NCBI GenBank assembly: GCA_027484825.1
Contig: JAIXSE010000021.1
Coordinates: forward strand, 310,001-374,000
Reading direction: 5' to 3'
Origin: Rubrivivax sp.
GTDB lineage: Bacteria; Pseudomonadota; Gammaproteobacteria; Burkholderiales; Burkholderiaceae_C
Length of the DNA: 64,000 nt
Part shown: one piece after another, positions 39,184-48,924 of the stretch
How the letters are laid out: every line of letters starts with the position of its first letter
Numbering within the stretch: the stretch's first letter is position 1
Translations under genes and position numbers: made by a program
Notes under the pieces: model-generated
What the model saw: the letters and a program-made list of their open reading frames with translations, nothing else
Told to the model about the DNA's origin: nothing
Databases searched by the model: none

Positions 39184-41697
39184 ATGACCGGGGACCCTTC
39201 CAAGCCGAACGATGCGCCCAGCGCCCCACTCAGTTCGCCCGGCAACGGGGAGAGCGAGGTCGGGGACGGTGAGGGGGCACGCCTGATGCTCGGCGATCCG
39301 ATGCAGTTTGCGCGGCTGTTCCAGCAGGCCCCGTCCTTCATGGCGCTGCACAGCGGGCCGGACCATGTCTTCACCATGGCCAATCCGGCCTATCTGCATC
39401 TGGTGGGCCAGCGGCCCTTGGTGGGACGCCCGGCCCGCGACGCGCTCCCCGAAGCCCGCGAGCAGGGCTATCTGGACATCCTGGACCAGGTCTATCGCCA
39501 AGGCCTGCCGCATGCCGGCACCGAGGTGACCTACCGGATCGAGGCGCCCGGAACGTCGCCCCGCTGGGTGACGGTGGACTTTGTCTGCCAGCCGCTGCTG
39601 GACGAATCGGGCCAGGTGACCGGTGTGTTCGTGCTGGGCTCGGACGTCACAGCCCGCGCCAAGGCGCAGGAAGAACTGGCGGCGAAGGAAGAACAGCTCC
39701 GCCAGGCGACCGAAGGCGGCGGGGTGGGGGTGTGGGACGTGGACCTGGCCAGCGGCATGATCTACTGGACCACCCGCACGCGCGAGCTGTTCGGCATCTT
39801 CAGCGATCGACCCGTGTCCCTGCGCGACTTCTACGAAGGCCTTCATCCGGCCGACTTCAAGGCCACCTCCGATGCGTTTGCCGCGGTGACCGTGCCCGGT
39901 GGCGCCAAGCTCTACAACGTTGAATACCGGACGGTGGGCAAGGAAGACGGCGAGGTGCGCTGGGTGGCCGCCCGTGGCGTGCCGGTGATGGATGCCCATG
40001 GCCGGGTGAAGCGGGTGGTGGGATCGGTGATCGACATCACCCAGCGCAAGCATGACGAGCAGCGCATCCGTGAGCTCAATGATGCGCTGGAGCAGAAGCT
40101 CTCGTTGTATCTGGCCGAGCGCCGACTCTTCGGGGATCTGGTGGAAGGCACCGATGCGATGGTGCAGGTCTCCGACCATCACTTCAACTGGATGGCCATC
40201 AACCATGCCGCGGCCACCGAATTCGAGCGGATCTTCGGCATGCGGCCCAAGGTCGGCGACAACATGCTGACCCTGCTGAAGGACTTCCCGGACCAGCAGC
40301 GCGGCGTGGAGGCCGTCTGGCGCCGGGCCTTGTCCGGCGAGGAATTCACCGAGGTGCGGGAGTTCGGACGTGAAGGCCGCAGCCGTCACTACGAAATGCA
40401 TTTCCGCTCCCTGCATCGGGACGGGCGCCACATCGGCGCCTATCAGTTCGTCTACGACGTGACCGAGCGCATCGAGAAGGAAGAGCGACTGGCGCGCACC
40501 GAAGCCGCCCTGGCGCAGGCGCAGAAGATGGAGGCGATCGGCCAGTTGGTCGGCGGCATCGCCCATGACTTCAACAATCTGCTGCAGGCCATCCGCGGCA
40601 ATTTCGACATCATCGCGCGCCGCGCCACGGACGCCGAGCTGGTGGCCCGCTGCGCGGAGAAGGGCCAGTCCATCTCCGAGCGCGCCTCCAAGCTCACCTC
40701 GCAGTTGCTGGCCTTCTCTCGCGAACACAGTTTTGATCTGAAGCCCGTCAGCCTGCGCCGTCTGCTGCAGGACCTGGAGCCCCTGTTCCGCACCACGCTG
40801 GGCGCACGCATCGACTACCGGCGCGAGGCGCAGTCCCTGGACCTGTGTGTGATGGCCGATGCGGTGCAACTGGAAATGGCGCTGCTCAATCTGGTCATCA
40901 ATGCCCGCGATGCCATGGCCGACGGCGGTCGTCTGACGCTGACGGTGGCGGAGGACGGCAACAGCGTGCTGATCCGCGTGGCCGACGACGGCATGGGCAT
41001 GACGCCGGATGTGCTGGCGCGCTGCTTCGATCCGTTCTTCACCACCAAGGCGGTGGGCAAGGGCAGCGGGCTGGGCCTCAGTCAGGTGTATGGCATGTGC
41101 AAGCGGGTGGACGGCTCGGTGGATGTGCAGAGCGCCCCAGGAGCTGGCACGACGGTGACGCTGCGTCTGCGCCGGGCGCATCCCGACCCGGCCGCGTGTG
41201 ATGCGGAGCACCCGACGCCCCATCCCGATGCGCACCAGCACCAGCTGCTCGTGGTGGACGACGATGCCGACGTGCGGGAGTTCCTGATCGACGCCGTCCG
41301 TGCACTCGGGCACAAGGTGGTGGCAGCCGCGGACGGTCGGGAAGCGTTGCGGGTGCTGGGCACCGAGCGGGTGGACCTGCTGCTGGCCGACTTCTCCATG
41401 CCGCAGATGGACGGCGCGGAGCTGGCGCGCCATGCGCTGGCGCTGCGGCCCGACCTGAAGGTGGTTTTTGCCAGCGGCCATCCGGATGCGGACGCCTTCC
41501 ATGCCGCCACCGGCCGGGAAGCGGTGGTGCTGCGCAAGCCGTTTGACATGGAGACCCTGCGGCGCACGCTAAACAGCCAGCTCGGGGCCGGGGCGGAGGG
41601 CATGAGCGCGGGCTCAGCTCCAGCGCCAGCTCCAGCCCAAGATTCGGACGCAGCGCCGAGCCTCAGCCCGGCATCGGAAGATCCAGCAGATAAGTGA
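39184..41697 (+). CDS. hybrid sensor histidine kinase with PAS domains and C-terminal receiver
   Basis: PAS-like domains, IGQLVGGIAHDFNNLLQAI H-box, HATPase (GKGSGLGLSQVYGMCKR), REC domain (VVDDDADVREF...VRKPFD-like). Confidence 0.93.
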   Translation: MTGDPSKPNDAPSAPLSSPGNGESEVGDGEGARLMLGDPMQFARLFQQAPSFMALHSGPDHVFTMANPAYLHLVGQRPLVGRPARDALPEAREQGYLDILDQVYRQGLPHAGTEVTYRIEAPGTSPRWVTVDFVCQPLLDESGQVTGVFVLGSDVTARAKAQEELAAKEEQLRQATEGGGVGVWDVDLASGMIYWTTRTRELFGIFSDRPVSLRDFYEGLHPADFKATSDAFAAVTVPGGAKLYNVEYRTVGKEDGEVRWVAARGVPVMDAHGRVKRVVGSVIDITQRKHDEQRIRELNDALEQKLSLYLAERRLFGDLVEGTDAMVQVSDHHFNWMAINHAAATEFERIFGMRPKVGDNMLTLLKDFPDQQRGVEAVWRRALSGEEFTEVREFGREGRSRHYEMHFRSLHRDGRHIGAYQFVYDVTERIEKEERLARTEAALAQAQKMEAIGQLVGGIAHDFNNLLQAIRGNFDIIARRATDAELVARCAEKGQSISERASKLTSQLLAFSREHSFDLKPVSLRRLLQDLEPLFRTTLGARIDYRREAQSLDLCVMADAVQLEMALLNLVINARDAMADGGRLTLTVAEDGNSVLIRVADDGMGMTPDVLARCFDPFFTTKAVGKGSGLGLSQVYGMCKRVDGSVDVQSAPGAGTTVTLRLRRAHPDPAACDAEHPTPHPDAHQHQLLVVDDDADVREFLIDAVRALGHKVVAAADGREALRVLGTERVDLLLADFSMPQMDGAELARHALALRPDLKVVFASGHPDADAFHAATGREAVVLRKPFDMETLRRTLNSQLGAGAEGMSAGSAPAPAPAQDSDAAPSLSPASEDPADK

Positions 41698-42073
41698 TCA
41701 GGTCATCCAGCTCGCTGGACTTGTCGAACACCCGGTCCGCGCCCAGTTCCTGGCAGCGGGTGCGCATGTCGGCCGTGGCGTAGTTGCTCAGGATGATGAT
41801 CTTGGCCTCGGGCTGCAGCTTGCGGGCCTTGGGCAGCAGCGACAGCCCGGTGCCGCGCTTGAGGAAGATGTCGATGATCAGCACATCGCAGGGCACGGCC
41901 TCATCCAGCAGCCAGCGCAGGGCGCCCGCTTCATCTTCCGCCTGACCCACCACCTGCAAAGGGACCATCTCCTGCAGGGTGGCGACCAGGTTTTCCCGGA
42001 TGAGCGGGCTGTCTTCCACCAGGAAGCAGCTGAGGGGGCCAGGCGTTGCGTGGGGCTGAGTCGTCACGGACAT
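41663..42073 (-). CDS. stand-alone receiver-domain response regulator
   Basis: CFLVEDSPLIRENLVATLQE, DVLIIDIFLKRGTGLSLL, IIILSNYAT, VFDKSSELDDLI. Confidence 0.88.
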   Translation of the reverse strand: MSVTTQPHATPGPLSCFLVEDSPLIRENLVATLQEMVPLQVVGQAEDEAGALRWLLDEAVPCDVLIIDIFLKRGTGLSLLPKARKLQPEAKIIILSNYATADMRTRCQELGADRVFDKSSELDDLITYLLDLPMPG

Positions 42074-42084
42074 GGGGGCGATTA

Positions 42085-44349
42085 TCACGAACCGGCGCCC
42101 TGCCTGGCGCGCCGCGCCAACGCGGCGTTGCATTCAGACAGCGCCGCTTTGGTCTGATCGTCCGGTTCTTCCCCCAGGTCCACCAGCGGCAGCAGGGCTG
42201 CCAGCGGCGTGACCGCCACGCCCAGCACGGCGGCCGGCAGCACCCGGCGCAGCAGCGGCGCCTTCTCCAGGCTGATGTCCGGGTCGGACAAGGTGCCTTC
42301 CACCTTCAGCGGTGTGCGCAAGGTGAGCGGGCTGGCGTCCTTGGGCTCCACCTTCGCGCGCAGCTTCATCCGTTCGGTGGCCAGGGACACGTCGCCCTCC
42401 ACCCGCACCAGGGAGTCGCGGGTATCCACGATCATCGGTTGCGGCGTCACGCGGCCGTCCTTCACCGTCAGGTCGGCGATGCCGCATTGCACCGGCAGGT
42501 CCTTGTCGCCGCGGATCAGCACGCCGACGGCCTGTGCCAGGTCAATGCCGGCGGCCTCCACAATCAGGTGGGAGACGCTGCCCTGGGTCCAGTACAGGAC
42601 GATGCGGCCATCGGCGGTGGCCAGCAGGTCGGCGGTGGACCGGCCTTCACCGTCGAGCATGATGCGCCCGCCCATCAAGCCGGTCACGTAGGGCGGCTTG
42701 TTGCCGCCGCGCTCCACCTGCAGCCACTGCTCCAGATGCACCCCGGCCACGCGCAGTCGCACCTGCCAGCGGGCGGTGGGCTGTCGGCCGTCCAGGGTGA
42801 TGCTGCCGGCAAACTGGCCCTTGGCCACGCGGGCATCGATGTCGCGGATCTGGAGCACACCATCGGCCAGCACAATGTGGCCGCGCAGCGGCTGGGCGGC
42901 CTGCAGCAGGGCGGTACCGGATTCGAAACGGTCCAGGTTGACGGTGACGTCGGCGTCCATCGCCCGCAGCGAGGGCAGGTCGAACTGACGGTCGGGCAGC
43001 ACCCGATTGGGACGGGTGGATGGGCGGGCCTTGCGCTCGGTGGGCAGACCGATGGAGGGGCCCAGGTCGGCCATCCACAGCTCGCTGCCCCGCAGCTCGC
43101 CGGTGAGCTTGGATTTCTGGTTGCGCGGCGCGTTGAATTCGAAGTGGCCGTTGAGTTTGCTCTTGCCGATGGTGGCGGTTTGCACAACGGTGGACCACAT
43201 GGAGCCGGAATGGCGCAGCGTGCCCTTCATCGCGAACGGCGGGGTGGTTGGCAGCGTGACGCCCAGCGGCTCGCCGACCGCCGCCAGCGACGGGCCCGAC
43301 AGTTGATACCGCCCGGCAAGACCCTGGCTGCCCAGCAGGTCGCGGACTTCCCCGTCGAAGGACAGCTTGGCGCGGCCGATGTCCCCGCGCAGCGTCACCT
43401 CGACAGCGGGCGCATTGGGGTCCGACGACATCCAGGGCAGGGCGGAGCTGGTGCGCAGTGCCGCCTTCAGCGCCATGTCGTGGAAGTGGCCTTCGGCGGT
43501 GGCGATCACGCCCAGGCGGCGGTCGGCGTCCGCGGGGGGGCGGGCTCCGTTGGCGGCGATGCGGGCGGAATCCGCATCGCTCGCGGCAGCGCTGCCCGCA
43601 GTGGCTGCGGCGGAAGCAGCCGCATGGCCGGTACTACCGACATGCAGGGTCGCCCGATCCAGCAGGTGCTCATCGGCCGGCGGCAGGTCCCAGGCCTCGC
43701 GCAGCGCAAACTTCACCAGCAGGGACAGCTGCTGGATTTTGTCGTCCACCACCGCCGAGCCTTGGCGCACCTCCAGCAGGTCGAAGCGGATGCCGTCCAT
43801 CTTGGGCTTTTCCCGCACCTGGGTGCTGCTGTCGGGCTGTTGGCCGAACTGCCAGCTGGCACGCCCCTCGACATCGCGCGCCAGACGCAGGGCGAGGTCA
43901 CCGGCCTGCAGGCTCTTGACGCGGAGCGGGTCGCCTTGGCGCAGGTCCATCAGGTCGCTGTAGCGCAGTGCCAGGCTGGCATCGCGGGCCACCACCATCG
44001 GGCCCATTGAGCTCCAGCTCGGCCCGGCGATGGTCAGGCTGTCGGTCTGCAGGCGAATGCCGCCGATGAAGCGCAGGCGCCAGCGGGTTTCGCCAGAGCC
44101 GTCAAAGCTCACCATGCGGTCCAGCTTCTGGCTCAGCCAGTTCTCCAGCGGCCGGCGCAGAAAGGGCCAGCCCATCCACTCGCACACGGCCACACCGCCG
44201 ACCAGCAGCGCCATCACCACCAGCACGCCCTTGAGCCAGGGCGCACGACGATGTGGGGAGCCGGGCCCGGAGGCAGGTGGGGAGGGTGGCGAGGCAGGCG
44301 GGGCCAGAGGCGATGCCTCGGCGGCAGGCGTTGGCGGAATTGTTGTCAT
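42085..44349 (-). CDS. AsmA-family protein
   Basis: N-terminal TM helix LKGVLVVMALLVGGVAVCEWMGWPFLRRPLENWLSQKL; AsmA-like repeats; VRLRVAGVHLEQWL and C-terminal domain. Confidence 0.83.
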   Translation of the reverse strand: MTTIPPTPAAEASPLAPPASPPSPPASGPGSPHRRAPWLKGVLVVMALLVGGVAVCEWMGWPFLRRPLENWLSQKLDRMVSFDGSGETRWRLRFIGGIRLQTDSLTIAGPSWSSMGPMVVARDASLALRYSDLMDLRQGDPLRVKSLQAGDLALRLARDVEGRASWQFGQQPDSSTQVREKPKMDGIRFDLLEVRQGSAVVDDKIQQLSLLVKFALREAWDLPPADEHLLDRATLHVGSTGHAAASAAATAGSAAASDADSARIAANGARPPADADRRLGVIATAEGHFHDMALKAALRTSSALPWMSSDPNAPAVEVTLRGDIGRAKLSFDGEVRDLLGSQGLAGRYQLSGPSLAAVGEPLGVTLPTTPPFAMKGTLRHSGSMWSTVVQTATIGKSKLNGHFEFNAPRNQKSKLTGELRGSELWMADLGPSIGLPTERKARPSTRPNRVLPDRQFDLPSLRAMDADVTVNLDRFESGTALLQAAQPLRGHIVLADGVLQIRDIDARVAKGQFAGSITLDGRQPTARWQVRLRVAGVHLEQWLQVERGGNKPPYVTGLMGGRIMLDGEGRSTADLLATADGRIVLYWTQGSVSHLIVEAAGIDLAQAVGVLIRGDKDLPVQCGIADLTVKDGRVTPQPMIVDTRDSLVRVEGDVSLATERMKLRAKVEPKDASPLTLRTPLKVEGTLSDPDISLEKAPLLRRVLPAAVLGVAVTPLAALLPLVDLGEEPDDQTKAALSECNAALARRARQGAGS

Positions 44350-44354
44350 TGTGG

Positions 44355-45884
44355 TCACCACCAGTGTTCCAGCAGACTGTAGAAATATTCCTTGCCCCGC
44401 TGAAGCATCGGTCGATGCTGCCAACTGGTCAGGTCGATGTGGTGAGAGGCGTCGCGGTCTTTCTCGAACATGCCGGTCATGGCGGTGCCGAAGTCTTCAC
44501 CCAGCACCACCGCATTGACCTCGTTGTTGTGCACGAAGCTGCGCCAGTCCATGTTGCTGGAGCCGATGGTGGACACCACGCCGTCGATCACGGCGGTCTT
44601 GGCATGCAGCACCGCATCCTTGAGCTCATGGATCTTGACCCCGGCCTTGAGCAGGCGCTCGTAGTGGCTCCGGCCGGCATGCATCACGGGCGAGAAGTCA
44701 CTCTGGGAGGGCAGGATCAGCTGCACATCCACCCCGCGCTGCGCGGCATCGGCCAGGGCCTGCACCATGTCGTCACCGGGCGCGAAGTAGGCCATGGTGA
44801 GATAGACGCTTTTCTGCGCTGCACGGATGCTGCCCAGCAGCAAGGTGTAGATCCGGTTTTCCTTGTCCTGCGGCGTGCTGGGGATGATGCGCATCAGCTG
44901 CTGGCCAGCGGCGGTGTCGGGGGCGGGCAAGGCTTGCAGGGTGCCCCCGCAGGCCTGGGTTTGCCAGGTCTGCAGGATCAGCCCGTGCAGCGCCTGCACG
45001 GCCGGGCCGCGGACCTGGATCATGGTGTCGCGCCAGCCGCGGTCCTTGGCGTCCTTGCTGTCCTTCCCGGTCTCGTCGTCCTTCCTGCGGCCCTTGCTGC
45101 CGCCGAATGAGCCTGAGCCTGACGAGTAAACGGCGCTGATGTTGATGCCGCCCGTGAAGCCGACCGCGTTGTCCACCACCAGAATCTTGCGGTGGTCGCG
45201 CTTGGTGATGTCCTGGTAGCGGCGGCTCTTGAGCGGGTTGACGGGGCTGAAGGCGCAGATGGCCACGCCGGATTGGCGCATGCGGTCGAAATAGGCGTCC
45301 TGGGTCGAGAGTGAGCCGATGGCGTCATAGATCACAGCCACTTGCACGCCCTGCTGCTGGCGCTGGATCAGCAAGTCAGCCAGACGCTGCGCGACGGCGG
45401 CGTCTTCGATGATGTAGCTCTCGAGCAGGATTTGTTTTTTGGCCTGGCCGATGGCGGCGAACATGGCCTCGAAGGTGGCCGGTCCGTCGATCAGCAGGCG
45501 GGTGTCGTTGTTGGCGTAGAGGTCGACGTCACCGAACGACGCCATGGCGGCAAGCTGCCGCTTGAGCAAATCCGCACTGCCCTGGGCCGCCGCATTGCGG
45601 ATGACGGCCTCGCGTCGCTGCGGCCCCAGCGTCCCCTGGGCGCCCACCACGTCCACGTCGCTGGCCACCTTGGCCATGGCCGGCGTGGACGCGGGGGGAG
45701 GTGGCAACGGTCCTTGCACCGGCGGTGCCGGCGTGGCGCAGGCCGACAGCGCCACCGCCGACAGCAGGCTGACCAGCACCGCGCCCGCACGGCCGGCTGT
45801 GAGCCTGCGCCATCCGCCCCATCGGGAGCTCTGCAGAGCGGCGCTCGGCGCTTCGTGGACGGCGGACGGGCAGGGCACGGGCAT
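44355..45884 (-). CDS. phospholipase D / cardiolipin synthase-like lipoprotein
   Basis: Two HKD-type motifs (DHRKILVVDNAVGFTGGINIS and LHAKTAVIDGVVSTIGSSNMDWRSF). Confidence 0.92.
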   Translation of the reverse strand: MPVPCPSAVHEAPSAALQSSRWGGWRRLTAGRAGAVLVSLLSAVALSACATPAPPVQGPLPPPPASTPAMAKVASDVDVVGAQGTLGPQRREAVIRNAAAQGSADLLKRQLAAMASFGDVDLYANNDTRLLIDGPATFEAMFAAIGQAKKQILLESYIIEDAAVAQRLADLLIQRQQQGVQVAVIYDAIGSLSTQDAYFDRMRQSGVAICAFSPVNPLKSRRYQDITKRDHRKILVVDNAVGFTGGINISAVYSSGSGSFGGSKGRRKDDETGKDSKDAKDRGWRDTMIQVRGPAVQALHGLILQTWQTQACGGTLQALPAPDTAAGQQLMRIIPSTPQDKENRIYTLLLGSIRAAQKSVYLTMAYFAPGDDMVQALADAAQRGVDVQLILPSQSDFSPVMHAGRSHYERLLKAGVKIHELKDAVLHAKTAVIDGVVSTIGSSNMDWRSFVHNNEVNAVVLGEDFGTAMTGMFEKDRDASHHIDLTSWQHRPMLQRGKEYFYSLLEHWW

Positions 45885-45891
45885 GGAAGAC

Positions 45892-46431
45892 TCAGTCCTT
45901 GAGCATGTCCAGCAGCTCGTCGGCGTGCTCTTCCTCGTCCGCCAGGACTTGCTCGAGGATGCGACGGGTGGTGGGGTCCTTGTCGCCGATGAGGTTGATC
46001 ATCTGGCGATAGCTCTCCACCGCCACACGCTCGGCCACCAGGTTGGCGCGAACCATGGCCTTCAGGTCGTCCGAATCGTCGTAGTCGGCATGGCTTCGCA
46101 GGGTCAGCGAATCGGGATTGAAGTCGGGCTCACCGCCCAGTTGCACGATGCGCTCCGCCAGCTTGTCGGCGTGGGCGCTTTCCTCATTGGCATGCTCGAG
46201 GAATTCGGCGGCGATGCTCGGCGAGGACAGGCCATGCGCGGTGAAGTAGTGGCGCTTGTAGCGCAGCACGCACACCAGCTCGGTGGCCAGCGCATCGTTC
46301 AGCAGCTTCACGATCTGGTCACGATAAGGACCATAGCTGGGTGTGACGGCACCGTCGTCCAGGTGCTTGCGGGCACGGTCCAGGGCGGCTTCGTCCAGTT
46401 GCATCGTTGAGTTGTCGGATTTCTGTTCCAT
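45892..46431 (-). CDS. bacterioferritin/ferritin-like protein
   Basis: LNDALATELVCVLRYKRHYFTAHGL, EHANEESAHADKLAERIVQLGGEPDF, EEEHADEL; start MEQKSDN at 46431. Confidence 0.88.
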   Translation of the reverse strand: MEQKSDNSTMQLDEAALDRARKHLDDGAVTPSYGPYRDQIVKLLNDALATELVCVLRYKRHYFTAHGLSSPSIAAEFLEHANEESAHADKLAERIVQLGGEPDFNPDSLTLRSHADYDDSDDLKAMVRANLVAERVAVESYRQMINLIGDKDPTTRRILEQVLADEEEHADELLDMLKD

Positions 46432-46489
46432 TGGCTGGCTCCAGTGTGGGAGTGGCTGAGACGGGGGCCGGCTCACCGGTCCCCGAGAG

Positions 46490-46666
46490 TTATTTGCGGA
46501 TGGCGTTGACGCCGGTGATGCCCAGCACCAGGAGCACCAGGAAGATGACCAGGAAGATGCCGAACAGAATCTTGGCAATACCCGCGGCACCTGCAGCGAT
46601 ACCGGTAAAGCCGAGCACGCCTGCCACCAGGGAGATGACGGCAAAGATCAGGGCCCACTTCAACAT
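46490..46666 (-). CDS. 58-aa DUF1328-like membrane protein (absent from the ORF track)
   Basis: Manual translation: [58 protein letters not shown]. Confidence 0.92.
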   Translation of the reverse strand: MLKWALIFAVISLVAGVLGFTGIAAGAAGIAKILFGIFLVIFLVLLVLGITGVNAIRK

Positions 46667-47008
46667 GATGATGTCCTTTCACTTCGAAACCGCGTTGCGG
46701 CACTGGGAGTGACTGTAGAGACGCCCTGTGGCGCCAGGGATCAGCCAGTCCCACGTCCGTCTGTAGGACAGGACGCCGCGACAGGGGGTGTCACGCGAAT
46801 GACGCCAGTGGGGACGCTGGGGCGCTAGCCGGTGGGGGAGGGGCGTGCCGGATACGTCCTACATCCGGCGGCGGCGCGGTACGACAGACGCTGGCAGGTG
46901 GCGTCGATACGCTTGAGTCATCCAGGGTCCTCCTGACCCTCCAAAAACCGCCTTCCCAGATGTGAAGGCCTCAGACCGGCCCCCGGCGGACCGGCGCAAG
47001 GAGAAGAC

Positions 47009-47569
47009 ATGAAGCTGCAAAACATGAAGCTGCTCACGAACACGTCCACGACTGCGCTGGTGACCGCTGGCGCGGTGCTGTCCGCGGTGATGATGGTGGC
47101 CTCGACCGCCTTCGCTGCCACCGGCGGCGCCCAGGCTTCGGTGGACGCCACCTACAACAAGGAACGTGCCGCCTGCATGGCCGGCCGTACCGGGCAGGAT
47201 CAGAAGACCTGCTTGAAGGAAGCCGCCGCAGCCCGGGAAGAGGCCCGCCGCGGCCATCTCAAGACCGCCGACAAGGAAGAACTCGCCAACAACGCACTGC
47301 TGCGTTGCCAGCGCGTGGCCGAGGAAGACCGCCAGGACTGCCGCGACATGGTGCTGGGGCAGGGAACCCGGGATGGCAGCGTACAAACGGGCGGCATCTT
47401 GAAGAAGATCGACCGGATGGTGGAAGAGAACCCGACGGGCGCTGGTGCCGCTCCGAACCCGTCCACGATGCCCACCCCGCCCGCTCCGCCGGTGGCGCCT
47501 GAGCAGACGCCGCAGCGACCCAAGACCCCGCCGCATCCGCTGCCGCCGGCCAGTGCGTCTGCGCGCTAA
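47009..47569 (+). CDS. exported hypothetical protein with four conserved-looking Cys
   Basis: Signal peptide ending AFA; ERAACMAGRTGQDQKTCLKEAAAAREEARRG...LLRCQRVAEEDRQDCRDMV; Pro-rich tail. Confidence 0.75.
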   Translation: MKLQNMKLLTNTSTTALVTAGAVLSAVMMVASTAFAATGGAQASVDATYNKERAACMAGRTGQDQKTCLKEAAAAREEARRGHLKTADKEELANNALLRCQRVAEEDRQDCRDMVLGQGTRDGSVQTGGILKKIDRMVEENPTGAGAAPNPSTMPTPPAPPVAPEQTPQRPKTPPHPLPPASASAR

Positions 47570-47670
47570 GGCCAGCAGGTTCGTGAAGGCACCGGATGAC
47601 CGCGGGTTTGCGGGCCGGTGACCACCCAGGGCATGCGCCCAACGTTCATTCTCAAGTTGAGGAGATTCTG

Positions 47671-47913
47671 ATGTTCAAGCGAATCGTTCCCCTGGCCCTC
47701 GCCGGTTATGCCCTGTGGCAGTGGCAGAAGGCGCGTAGTCGCAAGCAGCATGCCGCGGTGGGCAAGAAGCCCGAGGAAGTGACGACCTGGGAGGGTGAGG
47801 GCGGCGCCCTGCATCAGACCGGTGCCCAGCTCGGCCCGGAGCCGACGCACAGCAAGGCCATCGTGGAAGACCCGCGCGGCGGACCTGCAGCTGCGGCCGC
47901 TGGCCTGCACTGA
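47671..47913 (+). CDS. small hypothetical protein with N-terminal hydrophobic segment
   Basis: ATG 47671 after GAGGAGA-type SD; MFKRIVPLALAGYALWQWQKARSRKQHA. Confidence 0.65.
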   Translation: MFKRIVPLALAGYALWQWQKARSRKQHAAVGKKPEEVTTWEGEGGALHQTGAQLGPEPTHSKAIVEDPRGGPAAAAAGLH

Positions 47914-47955
47914 GCGGGGCTGCATTAAGCGCGGCTGGGTTGAGCGCGGCTGGGC
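47911..47955 (+). repeat. 15-bp tandem repeat, 3 units, each starting with an in-frame stop codon
   Basis: TGAGCGGGGCTGCAT / TAAGCGCGGCTGGGT / TGAGCGCGGCTGGGC; first TGA is the stop of the 47671 ORF. Confidence 0.92.
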
Positions 47956-47984
47956 TCAGATCCATCCGCTGCAGACCCATCAAA

Positions 47985-48009
47985 AAAGGCCACCCATCGG
48001 GTGGCCTTT
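47985..48009. terminator. bidirectional intrinsic terminator
   Basis: AAAGGCCACCC atc GGGTGGCCTTT perfect stem between convergent genes. Confidence 0.85.
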
Positions 48010-48028
48010 GTCATGCAGGCGGGTTGGA

Positions 48029-48706
48029 TCAGCCGCCGGTGCCTTGCTGCGGTTCACGCAGGAAGATCTCCACGCGGCGGTTGCGGGCGCGGTTCTCTGC
48101 GGTGTCGTTGGAGACCAGCGGCTCCCGCGAGCCACGGCCGGCCACTTCGATCCGGTGGCCGGGCACGCCCCGATCCATCAGATAGTTGCGCACGCTTTCT
48201 GCGCGGCGCAGCGACAGCGGATCGTTGATGGCATCGCTGCCGGTGTTGTCGGTGTGGCCGATGATGCGCACGACGGTCGCCGGGCCACTGCCCAGACCGT
48301 TGGCAAAGCCGTCCAGCACCGGGCGCAGACGCGGTTCGACCGCAGCGCTGTTGGTGGCGAAGGAAATGTCGCTGGGCACGTCCAGCTTGAGCTGGTTGTC
48401 TGCCGTGCGGGTGACCTCGACACCGGTCCCCTGCGTGGCCTGTTCCATGGCCTGACGCTTCTCTTCCATGCGTCGCGACCAGATGTTGCCCGCCACGGCG
48501 CCGAGTGCGCCGCCCACCAGGGCGCCCGTGCCGGCCTTGCCGCCGGTGGCGGAGCTGAGCACCGCGCCTGCAGCCGCACCGATGGCCGCACCACCGGCGG
48601 TGCCGCGCTGACGTTCATCCATGTTGGCACAGCCGGCCAGCAGGGCCAGCAGCACAGCGGCGCATGCGGCACCTTGGGTTCGCCGGATTGGGGGTGTGAA
48701 TCGCAT
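48029..48706 (-). CDS. OmpA-family lipoprotein (YiaD-like)
   Basis: LALLAGC lipobox, glycine-zipper region, OmpA C-terminal domain VVRIIGHTDNTGSDAINDPLSLRRAESVRNYLMDRGVPGHRIEVAGRGSREP. Confidence 0.93.
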   Translation of the reverse strand: MRFTPPIRRTQGAACAAVLLALLAGCANMDERQRGTAGGAAIGAAAGAVLSSATGGKAGTGALVGGALGAVAGNIWSRRMEEKRQAMEQATQGTGVEVTRTADNQLKLDVPSDISFATNSAAVEPRLRPVLDGFANGLGSGPATVVRIIGHTDNTGSDAINDPLSLRRAESVRNYLMDRGVPGHRIEVAGRGSREPLVSNDTAENRARNRRVEIFLREPQQGTGG

Positions 48707-48868
48707 GTTGGAATCTCCTTGTCTGATCGATGAGCGCTTGTCGGGGCCGACACGCGCTCGTGGCGGAGTATCTCCGCTCGGGCTGGCTCAGGGGCAAGAA
48801 TCAGTCCTGCAACGCTGCAGGGCCGTGCGGGTGGTGAGTGGCGCGGGGTGACGGAATGTGAGGGGCGC

Positions 48869-48924
48869 AAGAGGTGGAGCGTAAGAGGTCCAGCGTAAGA
48901 GGTCCAGCGTAAGAGGTCCAGCGT
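48869..48924 (-). repeat. 14-bp tandem repeat, 4 units plus partial (AAGAGGTCCAGCGT)
   Basis: AAGAGGTGGAGCGT then three exact AAGAGGTCCAGCGT, then AAGAG. Confidence 0.97.

Noticed and set aside
39097-41502. 801-aa minus-strand ORF opposite the hybrid kinase
   Set aside because: Shadow ORF; kinase motifs on the plus strand are unambiguous.
42046-44010. 654-aa plus-strand ORF opposite the AsmA-family gene
   Set aside because: Shadow ORF; composition atypical for protein.
45892-46644. Extended N-terminus of the ferritin-like ORF in the track
   Set aside because: The first ~71 residues are a frame through the DUF1328 gene region; MEQKSDN at 46431 is the more plausible start.
48869-48924. Possible CRISPR array
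   Set aside because: Head-to-tail 14-bp units without spacers and no cas genes; simple tandem repeat.
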